64,000 nt of DNA from the NCBI RefSeq assembly GCF_030518235.1, contig NZ_JAULSA010000008.1, positions 185,777 through 249,776 of the forward strand, written 5' to 3'. This stretch comes from Saccharibacillus sp. CPCC 101409 (GTDB taxonomy: Bacteria > Bacillota > Bacilli > Paenibacillales > Paenibacillaceae). The notes under the pieces were generated by a model that saw only the letters and a list, made by a program, of their open reading frames with translations, was not told where the DNA came from and ran no database searches. Made by a program: the position numbers and the translations under genes. Positions 51,687 to 60,297 of this stretch are shown piece by piece (the first letter of the stretch is position 1; every line of letters starts with the position of its first letter).

Positions 51687-53219
51687 TCAGGCTTCGGCTT
51701 TGTACGTATAGGCGAGCGGAGCGGCTTCTTCTTTTTCCTGATAAAAAGCATTGATAAAAAGCTGGGCGTAGTACGGGTCCCACTGGGTGCCTTTGCCGTC
51801 CGAAATAATCGAGATCGCTTTCTCCAGCGGCATGCCGCTCCGGTACGGGCGATCCGAGGTCATGGCGTCGAATGCGTCGGCCACCGCGATAATCCGGCCG
51901 AATACCGGAATATCCTTCCCCGCCAGCCCGTCGGGATAGCCGCGTCCGTCGTAGCGTTCGTGGTGGGAACGCACGCCCGGCAGCAGCGGAGCCATCATCT
52001 CGGCCGGTTCGACTCTTTTGAGAATCTCTTCGCCGAGGATGGAGTGCTTCTTGATCTGTTCGAATTCTTCGTCCGTCAGCCGTCCGTCTTTGAGCAGCAC
52101 GCTGTCGCGGACGCCGATCTTCCCGATATCGTGCAGCAGCGCCGTTTTGTTGAGCAGGTCCAGTTCTTTGTCGGAAAGTCCGGCTTCGCGGCCGATCAGC
52201 AGCGAATATTCGGAAACGCGCTGCGAGTGGCCGGCCGTATACGTATCCCGGGCGTCCAGCGCCGCGGCGAGCGTCGAGAAATAACTTTGCAGCAGCTGTT
52301 CGTTGACGCGCTCGCGCTGGGACAATCCCTGCACCATATGGTTGAAGCCGGAGACGAGCCGCGAAAATTCATCCGAGTACAGATCGGAAGCGCGCACGTC
52401 GAGGTCGCCCGTTTGGACGGCGCGCAGCGCTTTTTCCAGATTGCCGATCGGCTGGCGCACGCTGCGGCTCAAGAGCCACGCTCCGAGCGACGAGAAAAAG
52501 ACGCCGAACACGAGAATGAGCGACGCCCACTTCCAGTAATCTTCGATCAGCGGCGAATGCGTGACCGTCAGCCGGATCTGCGTCGCGAGCACGAAGAAGA
52601 ACAGCGGAAACGTGCCGATGGAGAAAGCGCTGAGCTGAAACTTGCGCTGCGTCGATACGATCACCCGGCCGTCGAGCGAGACGCGGATACCGTATTCCCG
52701 GCTGCCCATTTCGCTCACGTGCTGGAGCAGCGGGCGGATTGCCTGGTCGGTCAGAAAATATTCGACGAGCGCGTGCATCCCGGCGACCAGAATAGCGCCG
52801 GAGCAGGCGATGCCGATATAGGAAACGGGCAGATCGATCCAGCCCCGATGAATAAACAGCAGCGATAACGCGACGGCCGGAATGGACAATCCGAGCAGAT
52901 GCGGCCCCATGATGCGCAGGACCGACAAAGCGGGCAGCCGGTGAATCTGCACGTAAGCGTCGCGGATCTGGTCCGGCGACGGCCGTTCGGCGAGAAACAG
53001 GGCGCGGATCGGTTTGACCTGGCGGCTGAACGTCAGCAGTTCAAGCGAGACCATGAAGAGGAACGAAACGAGCAGCACGACAAAGATGCGGTCGAATCTC
53101 CCGATCGTCAGCTGGAGCGCCGACGAGATAACGGCTCCGCCCACGCACAGGACCGCCAGCACCGACCCGACGATATAATTGCGGACGAGCCGGCGTAAGA
53201 ACTGCCGGTATTCGTTCAT
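51687..53219 (-). CDS. HAMP-HD-GYP domain protein (cyclic-di-GMP phosphodiesterase-like)
   Basis: This 510-residue membrane protein has several N-terminal hydrophobic segments (residues 12-160), a HAMP domain (about 255-305) and an HD-GYP domain (about 315-500). The HD-GYP residues include HDIGKIGV, the third metal region KKHSILGEEIL, and HHERYDGRGYPDGLAG. It may degrade cyclic-di-GMP or a related nucleotide and so affect motility and adhesion. The start at 53219 has GAGGAAC upstream; a longer frame to 53276 is less likely. It has no partner gene nearby. Confidence 0.9.
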   Translation of the reverse strand: MNEYRQFLRRLVRNYIVGSVLAVLCVGGAVISSALQLTIGRFDRIFVVLLVSFLFMVSLELLTFSRQVKPIRALFLAERPSPDQIRDAYVQIHRLPALSVLRIMGPHLLGLSIPAVALSLLFIHRGWIDLPVSYIGIACSGAILVAGMHALVEYFLTDQAIRPLLQHVSEMGSREYGIRVSLDGRVIVSTQRKFQLSAFSIGTFPLFFFVLATQIRLTVTHSPLIEDYWKWASLILVFGVFFSSLGAWLLSRSVRQPIGNLEKALRAVQTGDLDVRASDLYSDEFSRLVSGFNHMVQGLSQRERVNEQLLQSYFSTLAAALDARDTYTAGHSQRVSEYSLLIGREAGLSDKELDLLNKTALLHDIGKIGVRDSVLLKDGRLTDEEFEQIKKHSILGEEILKRVEPAEMMAPLLPGVRSHHERYDGRGYPDGLAGKDIPVFGRIIAVADAFDAMTSDRPYRSGMPLEKAISIISDGKGTQWDPYYAQLFINAFYQEKEEAAPLAYTYKAEA

Positions 53220-53412
53220 TTCAAGTTCCTCATTTCCGTAAGACATTGATCTGCGGGCGCAATGGGCGATCCGCAAGACATTGATCCACTTTTGTTATCG
53301 GCCGGATCGGGAATGATTGTTACAGCGGACCGGTTTCGCGGAAGCGGGCGAGGAGGGAAAACGGAAAGAAAGCCGGCCCGGGAGCGGCGGAAGAAAAAGG
53401 GCCGGACGGGAA

Positions 53413-53850
53413 TCAGCGATAGTTTTCGACGCTGGCCATCAGGGCGCGGATCGATTCGTTCAACTGGCCGATCTGCTTCGGATCGAGTCCGCTCGATTCC
53501 AGCATCGCGGCGGGGATGCAGGCGGCGCGGTCCTGAAGCTCCCGGCCTTTTTCGGTAATGCGCACGGTGACGATGCGTTCGTCTTCCTGCGAGCGGCTGC
53601 GCTCCAGCAGGCCGGACGTTTCCATCCGTTTAAGCATCGGGGTCAGCGTGCCGGAATCGAGGCTGAGCAGCTGGCTGAGCTCTTTGATGCTGCTCTCCTG
53701 CTGGTCCCAGAGTACAAGCAGTACGAGATACTGCGGATATGTGAGGTTAAGCTCGTCGAGCAAAGGCCGGTACATGCGGAAAATAGCCCGCGAACAGGCA
53801 TACAGCGAGAAGCAAAGATGAGAATCCAGGTTGTAACGCGATTCTTCCAT
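53413..53850 (-). CDS. MarR/OhrR-type transcriptional regulator
   Basis: This 145-residue regulator looks like OhrR: LDSHLCFSLYACSRAIFR near residues 9-26 carries the conserved peroxide-sensing cysteine (LCFSLYA), followed by LTYPQYLVLLVLWDQQ and a winged helix (IKELSQLLSLDSGTLTPMLK). OhrR proteins repress organic hydroperoxide resistance genes. No ohr gene is nearby. The start at 53850 has AAAGGAG at 12 bases; a GCAACAAAATTGC inverted repeat at 53908-53920 could be its operator. Confidence 0.88.
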   Translation of the reverse strand: MEESRYNLDSHLCFSLYACSRAIFRMYRPLLDELNLTYPQYLVLLVLWDQQESSIKELSQLLSLDSGTLTPMLKRMETSGLLERSRSQEDERIVTVRITEKGRELQDRAACIPAAMLESSGLDPKQIGQLNESIRALMASVENYR

Positions 53851-53922
53851 GTCAGAGTACGGCTCCTTTCGGGTATAGGGAATATTCAATAGCATTTTAT
53901 ATTTTGTGCAACAAAATTGCAA

Positions 53923-54229
53923 TAAATTATCAAGAAAAAAAGTAAATCAAGTTCATGTACTGCTATATTTCGGTAAAGTTCGACAAAAAATGAATGGTGG
54001 AGGGGAAAGCTGTCTTCTGGGAGGCCGATAAATGGATCGGGAAAGTCTGAAGTGCGGGAAAAGGCAGGGGAACGGCGGGAGAATTCCATTAGCATAAGCT
54101 TCCGAATCAGGCAGGTTCGAGTGGAATGAAAGATCGGGGAAAGGACTGGAGAAACAAAGCGAGCGGCAAGACGAATCTAAAATAGCTGCGTATATGCCCT
54201 TATTCAGGCTTGATCTTACGTTTTCGAGA
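53923..54229. other. AT-rich stretch, no gene seen
   Basis: The 979-base gap between the OhrR-type gene and the DUF1269-like gene starts with this stretch, in which no gene, terminator or repeat was recognised. The other parts of the gap are the repeat array, the MITE and a terminator given below. Confidence 0.4.
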
Positions 54230-54370
54230 AAATAACTGCGCTCATACAATTATTCCGAGCTTTTCCGCTTGGATTCGGCCTTTGGCACCCGAATAATTGC
54301 ACCTGCGCCGCTATTTGAAGAAACCGAAGATTTTCGCCCCAAATAAGTGTACCTGTGCCGCTATTTTCTG
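54183..54370. repeat. AAATAGC...CTTATTT-type repeat array
   Basis: Three or four degenerate units of about 55-60 bp alternate AAATARC-N-G and N-TTATTC/TATTT ends: AAATAGCTGCG (54183), AAATAACTGCG (54233), GAATAATTGCACC (54289) and AAATAAGTGTACC (54342). The segment 54231-54370 matches the reverse complement of 63879-64000 at roughly 85 percent by eye. Confidence 0.7.
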
Positions 54371-54382
54371 TTTGGAACCCTA

Positions 54383-54602
54383 GGGCGTGTCTTCAAACCT
54401 GCCAATGTGCACCTTTTGCCCCCTTTTCGTTCTCCAATGAACCGTACCTCAAGCGTGTACGCTTCATTACCTAAAGCGCGTACGCTTCATTCAAAGGCAG
54501 CGTCACGTTCCCTTGACGTGCCCCGGCACGCCTTCGGAAAAGTTCCTTGCATCGAACGAAAATTCGGCCAAATCTGCTTCCATCGAGGTTTGAAGACACG
54601 CC
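54383..54602. mobile_element. MITE-like element, copy A (220 bp)
   Basis: The terminal inverted repeats are GGGCGTGTCTTCAAACCTG and, at the right end read inward, GGCGTGTCTTCAAACCTC. They are flanked by TA (54381-54382 and within TTA at 54603). The centre contains GGCGTGCCGGGGCACGTCAA in reverse orientation, shared with the copy at 62441. Two tandem 14-bp palindromes, AAGCGTGTACGCTT and AAGCGCGTACGCTT, lie at about 54451-54488. No transposase is encoded. The ends resemble those of IS5-family (IS427-group) elements, which also target TA. Confidence 0.65.
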
Positions 54603-54715
54603 TTACTCGGCTTTCTACACAGCCTGTGACGTTCTTCGAAAGTCTTTAACTCCTTCATGGAAACTCCGCCTCGGCTCTTCATGCCTTTTCCGGGGGAGGA
54701 CTTCCCCGATACATC

Positions 54716-54743
54716 AAAAGCGGCCTCGCTGGGAAGGCCGCTG
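54716..54743 (-). terminator. Terminator of the DUF1269-like gene
   Basis: AGCGGCCT and AGGCCGCT enclose an 8-base loop; the minus-strand reading ends with TTTTG. It is 87 bases after the stop. Confidence 0.6.
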
Positions 54744-54829
54744 TCTTGCGGGGAGGTCAAAGACGATTGGCAGCTTGTCGAGATAGCGGCTATACAGTAC
54801 TTAAAATAAATGAAGCAGGGTCGGTCGAT

Positions 54830-55531
54830 TCAATCGACGGAAGGGGCCTGGTTGCGGCCTTGCCAGCCTTTGACGCGGCTGTGCAGGTATTCGAAATCGC
54901 CGCGGAGGCGTTCGCGGACGGATTCTTCCTGTTCGAACGAGTCGCGGTTGGCGCGTTCGCGGAGTTCGGCGCGGACTTTCTCGCGGATCGAATCGTTCGG
55001 CGTTACGGCGTGCAGCGGGCCGAGTTTTTCTTCCCAGCCGGCCAGGATCTCGTCGGCGTTCATGACTTCGTAGGCGACGAGGGCGGCGTCTTTGCGCACG
55101 GCGGCGCTGGCGCCGAGCGAATTCAGCCGGCTGCTCAGGCTGATCTCGCTGTGTTCGCGCACCAGCGCGAGCAGCGCCCACTCGTTGTCGTTGAGCTTGG
55201 CCGCGATCGCTTCGAGGATGCCGGATTCTTCGACGATCCGGTTGGCGTTCAGGTCGGCGTCCAGCAGGGCTCCGGCGTAACCGCCGATGATCCGGCCGAT
55301 CGGGCCGGCGACCACTCTTACGACGGAATCGATCAGGTCGTACGTCAGATGGCCGGTGTCGTCTCCGGTAAACCGGATATCTTGCTCGGGTACGATCTCG
55401 CCGGAGAGCCTGCGCAGCACCGCGGCCTGCAGCACCGAGTATTCGTCCGTCACCGGACGTTCCCTGAACCTTTCCACCACCGCGTCCAGCGGCTCCTGCT
55501 GCTTGAATGTGATGAATACGATATTGTCCAT
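54830..55531 (-). CDS. DUF1269-like protein, unknown function
   Basis: This 233-residue protein starts MDNIVFITFKQQEPLDAVVE and has YSVLQAAVLRR, a G-P-I-G-R-I-I-G-G-Y-A-G-A-L-L glycine-zipper stretch (about 86-100) and a later LNDNEWALLALVREHSE. This matches the layout of DUF1269 (a ferredoxin-like N-terminal domain, a glycine-zipper hydrophobic segment and a helical tail). The C-terminal 100 residues are charged. GGGTGGGAAG precedes the ATG at 55531. The function is unknown. Confidence 0.65.
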   Translation of the reverse strand: MDNIVFITFKQQEPLDAVVERFRERPVTDEYSVLQAAVLRRLSGEIVPEQDIRFTGDDTGHLTYDLIDSVVRVVAGPIGRIIGGYAGALLDADLNANRIVEESGILEAIAAKLNDNEWALLALVREHSEISLSSRLNSLGASAAVRKDAALVAYEVMNADEILAGWEEKLGPLHAVTPNDSIREKVRAELRERANRDSFEQEESVRERLRGDFEYLHSRVKGWQGRNQAPSVD

Positions 55532-55741
55532 TTGGCTTCCCACCCTTTCGTCCGTCCCGGTCATGCCGGATTGCCGGACTTTTATACTTACACTATAAAG
55601 TCATTTTTTGCGTTTCAATCATGGACTGTACTAAAATAGACAGGAGTCCGCAGGACCCGGATAGCGGCGGAAATCAAGGGATTTATCCCGGTAAAAAGAC
55701 AATCCGGAAAAAGAATGCCCAATCCGGCGAGGAGGATTGTA

Positions 55742-56983
55742 ATGGGGTCGAAAAATTTGGCGGGAATCTCGCTGATTATTATGGCGGCGGGCTTTGTGGC
55801 CTGTCTGTTCCTGCCCGAGAATACGTGGACGTTTATTCTGGTCGGCGGTTTTGAAGCCGGTCTGGTCGGCGGTCTAGCCGACTGGTTTGCGGTAACGGCG
55901 CTGTTTCGCCATCCGCTCGGGATTCCGATCCCGCATACGTCGCTGCTGCTGAAAAACAAAGAGCGGATCGTCTCGTCTCTGGTCTCGGCGATGGAGAACG
56001 AACTGCTCAACAAAGACAGCATCACGCGGCAGCTTCGCAAGCTCAATCTGGTGCGGGGAGCGGCTTCCATGCTGACGCGCACGATGGCCCGCAAGCGGAC
56101 CCGGCAGCAGGTGCTGGATTATACGGCGGAACTGATCGCCAAGCTGCCGCTGGAAAAAGCGATCGAACCGGTGCGCGAAGCCGCGGCGAATTACGTCCGC
56201 GGAGCCGACGCGGCCGGGCTGGCGGATCGCGCGCTGACCAAAGTGCTGAACGACGGCTACGAAGTGCAGCTGTTCGATTACGCGCTGGGCGAAGCCAAGA
56301 AATGGGTCGAGCGCCCGGAAACCAAAGATACGATGGGCGTGCTGGCGCTGGAACAGCTGTCGAGCGCCAAAGTCGGCGGTTTCACCGGCTTTGCGTTCCA
56401 GGCGTTTGCCGGCATGGTCAATGAAGACAAGCTCGGCACCATGATCCAAACGATGCTGCGCGCCGGCATCGACTCGCTGCTCGATCCTTACGGCGAGCAG
56501 CGGCTGGCGATCCTGCGCGAAGTGCGCGTCAAGCTGTTCGAAGCGGCCGGCGACGAAGAAAAGCTGGAGTATGTGCGCGGCCAGGTGCTGGAAGTGCTGT
56601 ACGAAGAAAGCACCACGGCGTTTATCCGCGAGAACCTGGAGCGTCTTCGCGAATTCGCCCTGGCGAAAACGGCGGAGGAGCGCGGGCGGGGCGGCAGGCT
56701 CGTGTTCCGGTTGTACGCGGCGGTCGTGCGCGGCCTGGCCGCCGAACCCGGACGGGTCGAAGGCTGGGAAGAGCAGGTGCGCGGCGCGGTCGTGCAGTTG
56801 GCCGAGAACAACCATTACCGGATCGGCAAGCTGGTGCGGGACAATGTGGACCGGATGGACGACAACCAGCTGGTGGAGATGCTGGAAGAAAAAATAGGCC
56901 AGGATATCCAGTGGATCCGGGTAAACGGAGCGGTGTGCGGCTTCGTCGTCGGCATCGTTTTGTCGCTGATCCGATTGATTTAA
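55742..56983 (+). CDS. DUF445 family membrane protein
   Basis: This 413-residue protein has two N-terminal membrane helices (GISLIIMAAGFVACLFLP and FILVGGFEAGLVGGLADWFA), the family signature ADWFAVTALFRHPLGIPIPHT, a long helical cytoplasmic or external domain, and one C-terminal helix (GFVVGIVLSLIRL). DUF445 proteins such as YheB/YtfI are of unknown function; some are linked to envelope or sporulation. The start at 55742 has GGAGG at a good distance. It is divergent from the DUF1269-like gene. Confidence 0.88.
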   Translation: MGSKNLAGISLIIMAAGFVACLFLPENTWTFILVGGFEAGLVGGLADWFAVTALFRHPLGIPIPHTSLLLKNKERIVSSLVSAMENELLNKDSITRQLRKLNLVRGAASMLTRTMARKRTRQQVLDYTAELIAKLPLEKAIEPVREAAANYVRGADAAGLADRALTKVLNDGYEVQLFDYALGEAKKWVERPETKDTMGVLALEQLSSAKVGGFTGFAFQAFAGMVNEDKLGTMIQTMLRAGIDSLLDPYGEQRLAILREVRVKLFEAAGDEEKLEYVRGQVLEVLYEESTTAFIRENLERLREFALAKTAEERGRGGRLVFRLYAAVVRGLAAEPGRVEGWEEQVRGAVVQLAENNHYRIGKLVRDNVDRMDDNQLVEMLEEKIGQDIQWIRVNGAVCGFVVGIVLSLIRLI

Positions 56984-57031
56984 TCGGCATTTTCACAAAA
57001 AAGTCGGGAATAAATTTCGACACGGAGTGCC

Positions 57032-57075
57032 AAGCCCGGCGGACATGCGCAAACGCGCGCCCGCCGGGCTTTTTA
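57032..57075 (+). terminator. Terminator after the DUF445 gene
   Basis: AAGCCCGGCGG and CCGCCGGGCTT form an 11-bp stem followed by TTT. Confidence 0.85.
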
Positions 57076-57272
57076 GCGAGCTTTCGAGCAAATCGAAAAC
57101 GGTATTTTTAAGCGCGAAATAAAGGGATTATCTTGTTTTTTTGGCGTGGGAGGCAACTTTTACGAGTGTTTAAGCGTCAAAGAATCAGGGGAAATGATAC
57201 AGAGACCGCACTTGCTTACATGAAGATGACTCAATCATTTCAACAGACCTGAAAGGGAAGGGAGAATGAACG

Positions 57273-59948
57273 ATGAACAAGAAAATTAGTGCAGCTGTAC
57301 TTGCGGGAGCGCTGTTGGTATCCGGGGGGATTCAACACTCTGCCAGTGCCGCAACCACCAACATTAAAGTATTTATCGACGGCGTCCAACTGAAAACGGC
57401 CCAGCCGCCGATCCTCCAGGGCAACCGCGCGCTTGCGCCTCTGCGCAGCATTTTCGAAGCGCTCGACGCCGACGTAAACTGGAACCAGAAAGCGAAGACC
57501 GTTACCGCCAAACGCGGCGGCGACACCATCTCGCTGAAGATCGGTTCGAAAACGGCTACCGTCAACGGCTCGACCGTGACGCTGGACGTGCCGGCATCCG
57601 TGGTCAAAGGCAGCACGGTCGTGCCGCTGCGCTTTATCAGCGAATCGCTCGGCCAGGACGTGAAATGGGATAAAGCCAATCTGAGCGTGTTGATTACGAC
57701 TACGCCGGATCTGGTGGCTCCGACTTCCGTATCGGCGCGCAACCTCGGCCAATACGGCGACGGACGCGACCTCCAGGTTGCTTTCAACAAAGCTCCGGAC
57801 GAAGCTTACGTGCAGCAGTACCGCGTATTCGTGGTGAAGTCCGAAAAAGCTTCTTCGTTCACTTCCGCCGCGGCAACTCAGGCTTCCAAAGCCAACAATT
57901 ACACAGCCGCGCTGCCTACGGGTTCCAACCAGACGTTGAGCCTGTCGGCGCAGGCCAAAGATACGGACGGCGAAACGCTGAAATCCGGACAAGCTTACCA
58001 GGTATACGTGATGGCGGTAGGCAACGAATTCGCAAGCAACCAGGTTGTGCTGTCTACCGGTTCGTCGGCCGTTACGCTGAGCGGCGGATCGATTCCAAGC
58101 TCCGTGAGAGCAACCGACACGGGCGACAGCGGAGACGGACGCGACCTGACGGTTACGTTCAACAAAGCTTCGGACGAATCGAAGATTTCCGGCTACCGCG
58201 TTCTGGTCGTGAAGACCAGCGAAGCGGGTTCGTTTAATCTGTCGGCGGCCAACGCCGTAACGGATCAGAACGCGACGACGGTTGCCAAAGGCGCGGCTTC
58301 CCCCAGCGTAACGCTGACTGCGCAGTCCCGCGATACGTCCGGCAACCCGATCCAAAACGGCGTGCCGTATACGGTCTTCGTTCTGGGCGTGGACGCTTCG
58401 GGCATCGCATCCAACAACACGCTGTCGTCCGCTTCGGCTTCCGTAACCCTGAACACCGCGGGTTCGGACGTGTCGGCGACTAACGTGGCGGCGAGCGACA
58501 TCAGCGACTACGGCGATGCTCGCGATCTGCGCGTAACGTTCAACAAAGCGGCAAACGAAGCGAATATCAGCCAGTACCGCGTAGTGGTGGTCAAAGATAC
58601 GAAAGCTTCGAGCTTCAATATCAATTCGGCCAACGCGCTGAGCAGCGCCAACTACACGACGGTCAGCAAGACCGGCTCCAACCTGACGCAAACGCTGAAC
58701 GCGGCGACTCGCGACAGCGACGGCGACGCCATCCGCAACGGCACGGCATACCGCGTATTCGTCCTGACGGTGGGCTCCGGCACATCGAGCAGCACGAACG
58801 TGCTGTCGTCCGCTTCCCAGGTCGTTACGCTGGGCGGCAACAACGTGGGCACGCCTTCGACTCCGGTGCTTAGCGATTCCGGCAATGCGGGCGACGGACG
58901 CGACCTGCAGGTAACGTTCAGCCGCGCTTCGGATGAAAGCAGCGTATCCGAGTACCGCGTGCTGATCGTAAAATCCGGCAGCGCGGGCAACTTCAACCTG
59001 GCATCGGCGATCAGCGTACCGTCGGCCAACTATACGCCGCTGTCCAAAACGGGCGGCAACCAGAGCATCTTCCTGAACGCCAACAGCCGCGACGTGAACG
59101 GCGAGCCGATCCGCGACGGCGTCGCTTACCGCGCATTCGTGCTGGCGGTAGGATCGAACGCTTCGAACGGCAACGCCAACTATGCGCTGTCCGGCGTATC
59201 GAACACGGTAACGCTGTCGACCAATAATTCGACTTCGCCGACTGTGACTAACGTAACGGCTGATGTAAACAGTTCGACAGGCAATGCGAGCGACGTTACC
59301 GTAACGTTCTCCCGTCCTTCGAACGAAGATTCCGTGAGCGGATACCGCATTCTGGCCGTGCCGGCCAGCCAGGCAGGATCGTTCACGCTGTCGAATGCCA
59401 ATGCGACATCGAACTATACGACGGTCTCCAAGAACGGAACAGGACAGATTCGTCAGACTCTTAGCGCCAACAGTCAAGATGTAAACGGAAATACGATCGC
59501 AAACAACGGCACCAGCTACCGCTTCTTCGTCCTGACCGTATCGAACAACGGCGCCAACACGCTGTCGGGAAGCTCGAACGAAGTCTCGCTGAGAGAAGCT
59601 TCCGTTCAACCGGCGACCAACGTCAACGCTTCGGGCAACGGTCAAACGGCGACGGTAAGCTTCAGCAGACCGACGAACGATGCCAACATCGCTTCGTACC
59701 GCGTAGTGCTGGTTCCGAGTTCGCAGGCTTCCAACTTCACGGTAGCCAATGCGCAGCAGAGCGCGTACTCCAAAACTTGGAACGGAAGCAATGTAACGTT
59801 CGCCGTGAACAGCGACAGAGACGCTTACGGCAACGCGCTTCAAGCCAACACGCCGTACCGCGCATTCGTGCTTTCGGTAGCCAACGGCAATCAGGCGACA
59901 GGCAATGCGCTGTCCGACGCTTCGAACGAAATCTACCTCACGAACTAA
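57273..59948 (+). CDS. Secreted stalk-domain protein with FN3-like repeats
   Basis: This 891-residue exported protein has a signal peptide (residues 1-27, MNKKISAAVLAGALLVSGG ending SASA). A copper-amine-oxidase N-terminal-like stalk domain follows (28-150; LAPLRSIFEALDADVNWNQ and VPLRFISESLGQDVKWDK). Six or so repeats of about 115 residues come next, each opening GDGRDL-VTFNKA-DE and carrying YRV-VVK and a YRVFVL strand, a fibronectin-III-like pattern. The last repeats are shorter and more diverged. There is no LPXTG or SLH anchor. It is likely a wall-associated or secreted matrix protein. GGGAGAATGAACG precedes the ATG. Confidence 0.88.
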   Translation: MNKKISAAVLAGALLVSGGIQHSASAATTNIKVFIDGVQLKTAQPPILQGNRALAPLRSIFEALDADVNWNQKAKTVTAKRGGDTISLKIGSKTATVNGSTVTLDVPASVVKGSTVVPLRFISESLGQDVKWDKANLSVLITTTPDLVAPTSVSARNLGQYGDGRDLQVAFNKAPDEAYVQQYRVFVVKSEKASSFTSAAATQASKANNYTAALPTGSNQTLSLSAQAKDTDGETLKSGQAYQVYVMAVGNEFASNQVVLSTGSSAVTLSGGSIPSSVRATDTGDSGDGRDLTVTFNKASDESKISGYRVLVVKTSEAGSFNLSAANAVTDQNATTVAKGAASPSVTLTAQSRDTSGNPIQNGVPYTVFVLGVDASGIASNNTLSSASASVTLNTAGSDVSATNVAASDISDYGDARDLRVTFNKAANEANISQYRVVVVKDTKASSFNINSANALSSANYTTVSKTGSNLTQTLNAATRDSDGDAIRNGTAYRVFVLTVGSGTSSSTNVLSSASQVVTLGGNNVGTPSTPVLSDSGNAGDGRDLQVTFSRASDESSVSEYRVLIVKSGSAGNFNLASAISVPSANYTPLSKTGGNQSIFLNANSRDVNGEPIRDGVAYRAFVLAVGSNASNGNANYALSGVSNTVTLSTNNSTSPTVTNVTADVNSSTGNASDVTVTFSRPSNEDSVSGYRILAVPASQAGSFTLSNANATSNYTTVSKNGTGQIRQTLSANSQDVNGNTIANNGTSYRFFVLTVSNNGANTLSGSSNEVSLREASVQPATNVNASGNGQTATVSFSRPTNDANIASYRVVLVPSSQASNFTVANAQQSAYSKTWNGSNVTFAVNSDRDAYGNALQANTPYRAFVLSVANGNQATGNALSDASNEIYLTN

Positions 59949-60052
59949 GAGATAGAAACGCGAAGCGGATACGCTTAACAAATCTCGGCCGAGGAACGGT
60001 TTTTGAAACTTTTCCCGCCGCGTATTCGATCGAAAATGTAATTCTGTTGGAA

Positions 60053-60086
60053 GAAGCTTCCGGCCAAGCGCCGGAAGCTTCTTTTT
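60053..60086 (+). terminator. Terminator after the stalk-domain gene
   Basis: GAAGCTTCCGGC and GCCGGAAGCTTC with a short loop are followed by TTTTTG. The AT-rich stretch to 60297 shows a short AGAGGTGCACCCCTCT hairpin at 60246 but no gene. Confidence 0.85.
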
Positions 60087-60297
60087 GTTTACAGGCAGAG
60101 GACTTGCAAAACGCGGCGGGTAAGTCAGAAGATTATTTTTCATCGAAATTGCTTTAAAAATTAAAAAATATTCCTCATGTGAGGTTTTTATCCTAAATAT
60201 TTGTTGAAACAAAGAGGCTATTCGCCTAAACTTATCACAAAGCAAGAGGTGCACCCCTCTTCGGCGGTACAGTTCAGAATTGAGAGGCGAGGTCGAT

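Noticed and set aside
53953..54249. 98-codon minus-strand frame
   Set aside because: It is proline/serine-rich, without ribosome site, and overlaps a repeat array.
60171..60297. Possible cyclic-di-GMP riboswitch before the chemoreceptor
   Set aside because: A short AGGC-GCCT hairpin and an AGAGG-CCTCT hairpin are present, but the conserved core of the GEMM class is absent.
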